Shown one piece after another: positions 60,707-64,000 of a stretch of DNA of 64,000 bases. Positions within the stretch are counted from its first letter, which is position 1; each line of letters opens with the position of its first letter. The notes under the pieces were generated by a model. That model did no database searches. It was not told where the DNA came from and worked only from the letters and a program-made list of their open reading frames with translations. Source of the DNA: Scleromitrula shiraiana (taxonomy: Eukaryota > Ascomycota > Leotiomycetes > Helotiales > Sclerotiniaceae); NCBI GenBank assembly GCA_028455995.1, contig JABELC010000015.1, positions 186,001 to 250,000 of the forward strand. The letters run 5' to 3'. The translations under genes and the position numbers were made by a program.

Positions 60707-62370
60707 TTGATTGATTTGAACGGAACATCTTGTATCAGATGGGTTGATACTGGGGGTTATACTTTTTTTTTTTTTCGTTTGGGAGGTAGCAAGGTTATGG
60801 ATTGATGATATGATTTGAAGATGGATGAATGATGGATGGAATGATACCAAAAGAGATGAGAGGAGCACGAATGTATAATTTTCCGGGTTTTGTCTTTGGA
60901 ATTTTTTCGGAATGATGGGGAGGGAGTGATGGGGATGGGATGGGATGGGTGTTGGGGTGGTTTAATGGTCACGCTATTATCTTCATCATTTGAGAAGGAG
61001 AAAGGAGAAAGGAGGGTAGTTGAGTGAAGTTAGGAAAATTTTCAATGGAATTTATTTCAGGTGATTTGCAGGTAAAGTGCAAGAATGAATGGATGGATGG
61101 GTGGATGAAAAAGGAAAGGAAAGGAAATGAAAGATGCATGAATGCATAAAACTCTTAGTTTACTTTGAGGAGTGAGGATTACAAATAGATAGATGTGAAT
61201 GAAGAATCATGAATGAATAAATGAATAAATGAACGAACCGAATCGAATTGAATTAAATTGAATTGAATCGATAATATAAATATCTACATTGTAATAAATG
61301 AAATGGCAAGATTAACTTGAAGGAGGTTTGGATATTGATACTAGTCAGGTCGTCTCACAATAGCAGTATCAGTATAAATAAATAGCAGTATAATAAATGG
61401 CAGTATGAATAAATAGCAGGATAAATAAATAGTAGGAAAAACAAAGTCGCGCTTTTCACTTTTCGGGATTGAATTGTTTCAAATTGTATGATTATTACTA
61501 TGTATTTGTTTGTTTATTTGTTTGTTTATTTATTTATTTACTCCTAAGAGAGTTTTCCTTCTTTTAAAAGAGTTTCGTTTCGTTTCGTATTTATATTTGT
61601 GTGTCTGTGTCTGTGTGTGTATGTATGTGTGTGTATGTGTGTATGTATATCGTATTCCTTTTGGCGAGGAGAGCAGTAGTGTGGTATGCGGATGGATGGA
61701 TGGATGGATGGATGGATGGATGGAATGGATGGATGGATGGGTAGTACAGGACATACATCCACATGGAGTATATTATCCTATATAATCGGGATAGGGATAG
61801 GGATACTATGCTATGTATTCATTCTGTTTGTTTGTTTGTTTGTTTGTTTGGTTCTTTGGTTCTTTGTGAGAGCGAGTTGGTGTGTATGTGTGTGTGTGTA
61901 AGTGTGTGTGTGTGTGACAATAAATAATGTATAGGAATGGAATCTCGCCATACCTTTATTTATTTATTAATTAATCGATCTATATATTATGTTTCTTTTG
62001 GGTTTTATTTTTATTTATTTTTTTATTTGTTGGTGGGGAGGAGGGAGGGGAATGAATGGATGGATGGATGAATGAATGAATGAAAGTCCAGAAATTATTT
62101 GTTTGTTTATCCCTATCTACATAGGTGTTATAAATACTTCAAGAGCTATGAAGCTTGGGGATTGAGGATTGGGGATTGGAGATTGGGGATTGGAGATTGG
62201 GATTGGTGGGTGCTGGGTGAGGTTGTGTTGTACTGCGTTTGGGGAAAGAGAGGTTTATTCCCGATTGAATTATTTGCGCGTAGTGGAATTGTTGTGTGTA
62301 GGTAGGTAGGTAGGTAGGTAGAGCTTGATAAATGAAATAATAAATTTGATGAGGGGTTTGTATTTAATGA

Positions 62371-62500
62371 AATAGATATATTTAATAAAATGGATATATT
62401 TAATAAAATGGATATATTTAATAAAATGGATATATTTAATAAAATGGATATATTTAATAAAATAGATATATTTAATAAAATGGATATATTTAATAAAATG
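62371..62500. repeat. 18-base minisatellite, seven copies
   Basis: The unit AATGGATATATTTAATAA is repeated head to tail seven times, plus a partial copy. Copies differ by a single G/A (TGGAT or TAGAT). Because 18 is a multiple of three it reads as a repeated MDIFNK peptide in one frame, but nothing else supports coding. Confidence 0.9.
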
Positions 62501-62855
62501 AATATATATAATACGAATAAAACAAGAATAGGGTCTAGAAGAACGGGAAGAAAAAGAAGAGAGAAAAAGGAAAAAATAGGAGAAAGATCTACATGATATC
62601 TATCTATATGGATATTATAGTTTCCAGTTACCGTTTCAAATTATCTATATCTATATCCATATCCATATCCATACCCATATCTATACCCATCGTTGTACTA
62701 CCCATGGATCTCTGTCATGTATCTACCGTATCTCCTCCGTCTTTCCTTAGAATACCTTGCTTATTTTGCTTACCTTGCTTGCTTACCTTGCTTATTATTT
62801 TGCTTATCTTGCGTTTTCTTGCGTTTCTTGCGTTTCTTCGTTCCCGGGTGGGAAA

Positions 62856-62970
62856 TCCTAAAAATAAAATAAAAATAAAATAAAAATAAAATAAAAATAA
62901 AATAAAAATAAAACAAAAATAAAATAAAAATAAAATAAAAATAAAATAAAAATAAAAATAAAATAAAAAT
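62856..62970. repeat. AAAAT pentanucleotide array
   Basis: About 110 bases of (AAAAT)n with one AACAA variant. It shows no coding or structural signal beyond low complexity. Confidence 0.9.
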
Positions 62971-63740
62971 CATTAGGTACTTGTTACTTGGAATAATATA
63001 ATAATGATAATGATGATAATCATGATAATCATAATAATAATAGTAATAATAATAATAATAATGCTCTAATAAATTTGGAAGCGAACCCGTAGGAATCCTT
63101 AGTAGGAACATAACATCGCATTCATAAATTTACATCACATTTTTTCAACTTTCGCATACCATATTTCTACCATACCTCTAATTGAACCTCAATCAACTTT
63201 TTTTCCCCTTTCCTTCCCCTCCACCTACTCATACTATACCTATACCATACATAAACCTTTAAGGAAATTCATTATATCAATCTCTCGGCTTTTGATATTT
63301 TTGATATTTCTTCATTTTGAAAAGAACGTATACGGTTTGAAGGACGAGTCAGAAGTGGCGATTGATTAACGTTACAAGTTCGTTTTTTCTATCTATAATA
63401 TTGATATCGATTCTGTTTCAAGCCAAGAAATTCGAATTATCATATTTTGAGATTCCGACCACCAAGTGAATGAGTGGGTTTCAAGAATAGTGAACAATAC
63501 AAACGACGAACGACCTGGCACATTGCATGCGACTACAACAAATGATTGACATCTCGGAGGATAATGGCATATTTCTTGGTGGGATATTAAATATAATCGA
63601 CATTCGGATATAAATTTTAAAAGAAAAGTTCGTCCTTCATCTGCGCGCGGGGGCGTTGAATGTTAGAGAAGGGAAAAGGATAAGATAGTGCAGGAAAGGA
63701 TTGCGGGGCAGATGTCGAATTCGAAATCGAAAGCGTAATC

Positions 63741-63833
63741 ATGAATAACTTCTTTCGTACACCAATGTCCCAGGAGGACCTTCAGCGGAGAGTGGCGCAA
63801 CGGAGATCTTCTTCTAAATCATCCGCTCAACAA

Positions 63834-63888
<55 letters not shown>

Positions 63889-64000
63889 AGCAACAACAGC
63901 AAACTCAAATGCAACAAGCATCTCAAATACAGACCCCGATAGATACGATGAATATGAATGAAATTATGGGGGGAGGAGATTCATTGGATGATATCATTAT
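63741..64000 (+). CDS. N-terminus of a polyglutamine protein, cut by window edge
   Basis: The ATG at 63741 opens a frame that runs to the window end (86 complete codons). It reads MNNFFRTPMSQEDLQRRVAQ, then RRSSSKSSA, followed by 25 consecutive Gln (residues 30-54, 63828-63902), then TQMQQASQIQTPIDTMNMNE and a Gly/Asp-rich stretch. Gln-rich N-termini are common in fungal transcription and chromatin regulators, but no domain is visible in this part and I do not name it. The tract mixes CAG and CAA in a partly regular pattern. Long promoter-like DNA lies upstream. Confidence 0.75.

Larger units (their letters stand above)
60707..63740. other. Gene-poor 3 kb region with many simple repeats, then promoter
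   Basis: It contains (GAAT/AAAT)n near 61200-61230, GAATTGAATT repeats, (GTGT) and (TATG) runs near 61597-61645, (GGAT)n at 61688-61740, (GTTT)n near 61826-61852, (GGTA)n near 62298-62320, an 18-base minisatellite (62371-62500), (AAAAT)n at 62856-62970 and (ATA)n near 63030-63060. The last 500 bases probably hold the promoter and leader of the polyglutamine gene. Confidence 0.5.

Noticed and set aside
61510..61901. Open frames on both strands in the GGAT/GTGT repeats
   Set aside because: Low-complexity translations (MDGWMDGW and similar) only.
62390..62596. Repeated MDIFNK peptide as a possible KEP-like precursor
   Set aside because: It has no signal peptide and no dibasic sites between units, and comes from an AT-rich minisatellite.

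Overview
The window looks like nuclear DNA of a filamentous ascomycete. Most genes carry short introns (about 45-170 bases) with GTRNGY donors and YAG acceptors. The encoded families are fungal: Zn2Cys6 regulators, an Ace2/Swi5-type zinc-finger factor, a GPI-anchored GH76 mannosidase of the Dfg5/Dcw1 type, Sds23 and a Kap121-type karyopherin. Intergenic DNA is long, AT-rich and full of microsatellites. A leotiomycete such as a Sclerotiniaceae member would fit, but that placement is an inference from general character and not from any marker gene.

Layout. 1-3321 has no convincing gene. 3.3-7.6 kb holds an unrecognised 240-residue protein (+), a DJ-1/PfpI protein (-, four exons) and a Zn2Cys6 regulator (-) whose zinc cluster is interrupted by an intron. 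7.6-10.9 kb is gene-poor, with a lone sulfatase-like motif. 10986-11911 encodes a secreted precursor with Kex2-type KR sites and two parallel peptides starting YPW. 12.3-15.5 kb holds an ankyrin protein (-), a mitochondrial enoyl-CoA hydratase of the methylglutaconyl-CoA hydratase type (+) and a mitochondrial LEA-like protein (-) with a perfect CRE site upstream. 16.7-24.6 kb holds the Ace2/Swi5-like factor (-), a four-CBS plus PB1 tail-anchored protein (+) and mitochondrial ribosomal protein uS2m (+).

26.3-31.5 kb is the most unusual stretch. Three paralogues have a ubiquitin-like fold embedded between two family-specific domains. One is an inverted C-terminal remnant, one has an in-frame stop just after intron 1 that an alternative in-frame splice acceptor would remove, and one is intact. 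32.1-35.0 kb holds three CACGTG boxes, an AT-rich inverted-repeat element resembling a MITE, and a decayed multi-exon gene with one frameshift and one nonsense codon.

35.5-64 kb holds an acidic membrane protein, a doubtful small basic protein, a second Zn2Cys6 regulator, a DHA1-type MFS transporter, the GH76 mannosidase, an intron-containing tRNA-Leu(CAA), Sds23, the Kap121/Pse1 karyopherin, and the start of a polyglutamine protein that runs off the right edge. The housekeeping genes act in separate pathways: leucine catabolism, mitochondrial translation, nuclear import, cell-wall assembly and phosphatase control. I see no biosynthetic cluster. Exon joins were read by eye from splice consensus and frame, and have no transcript support.
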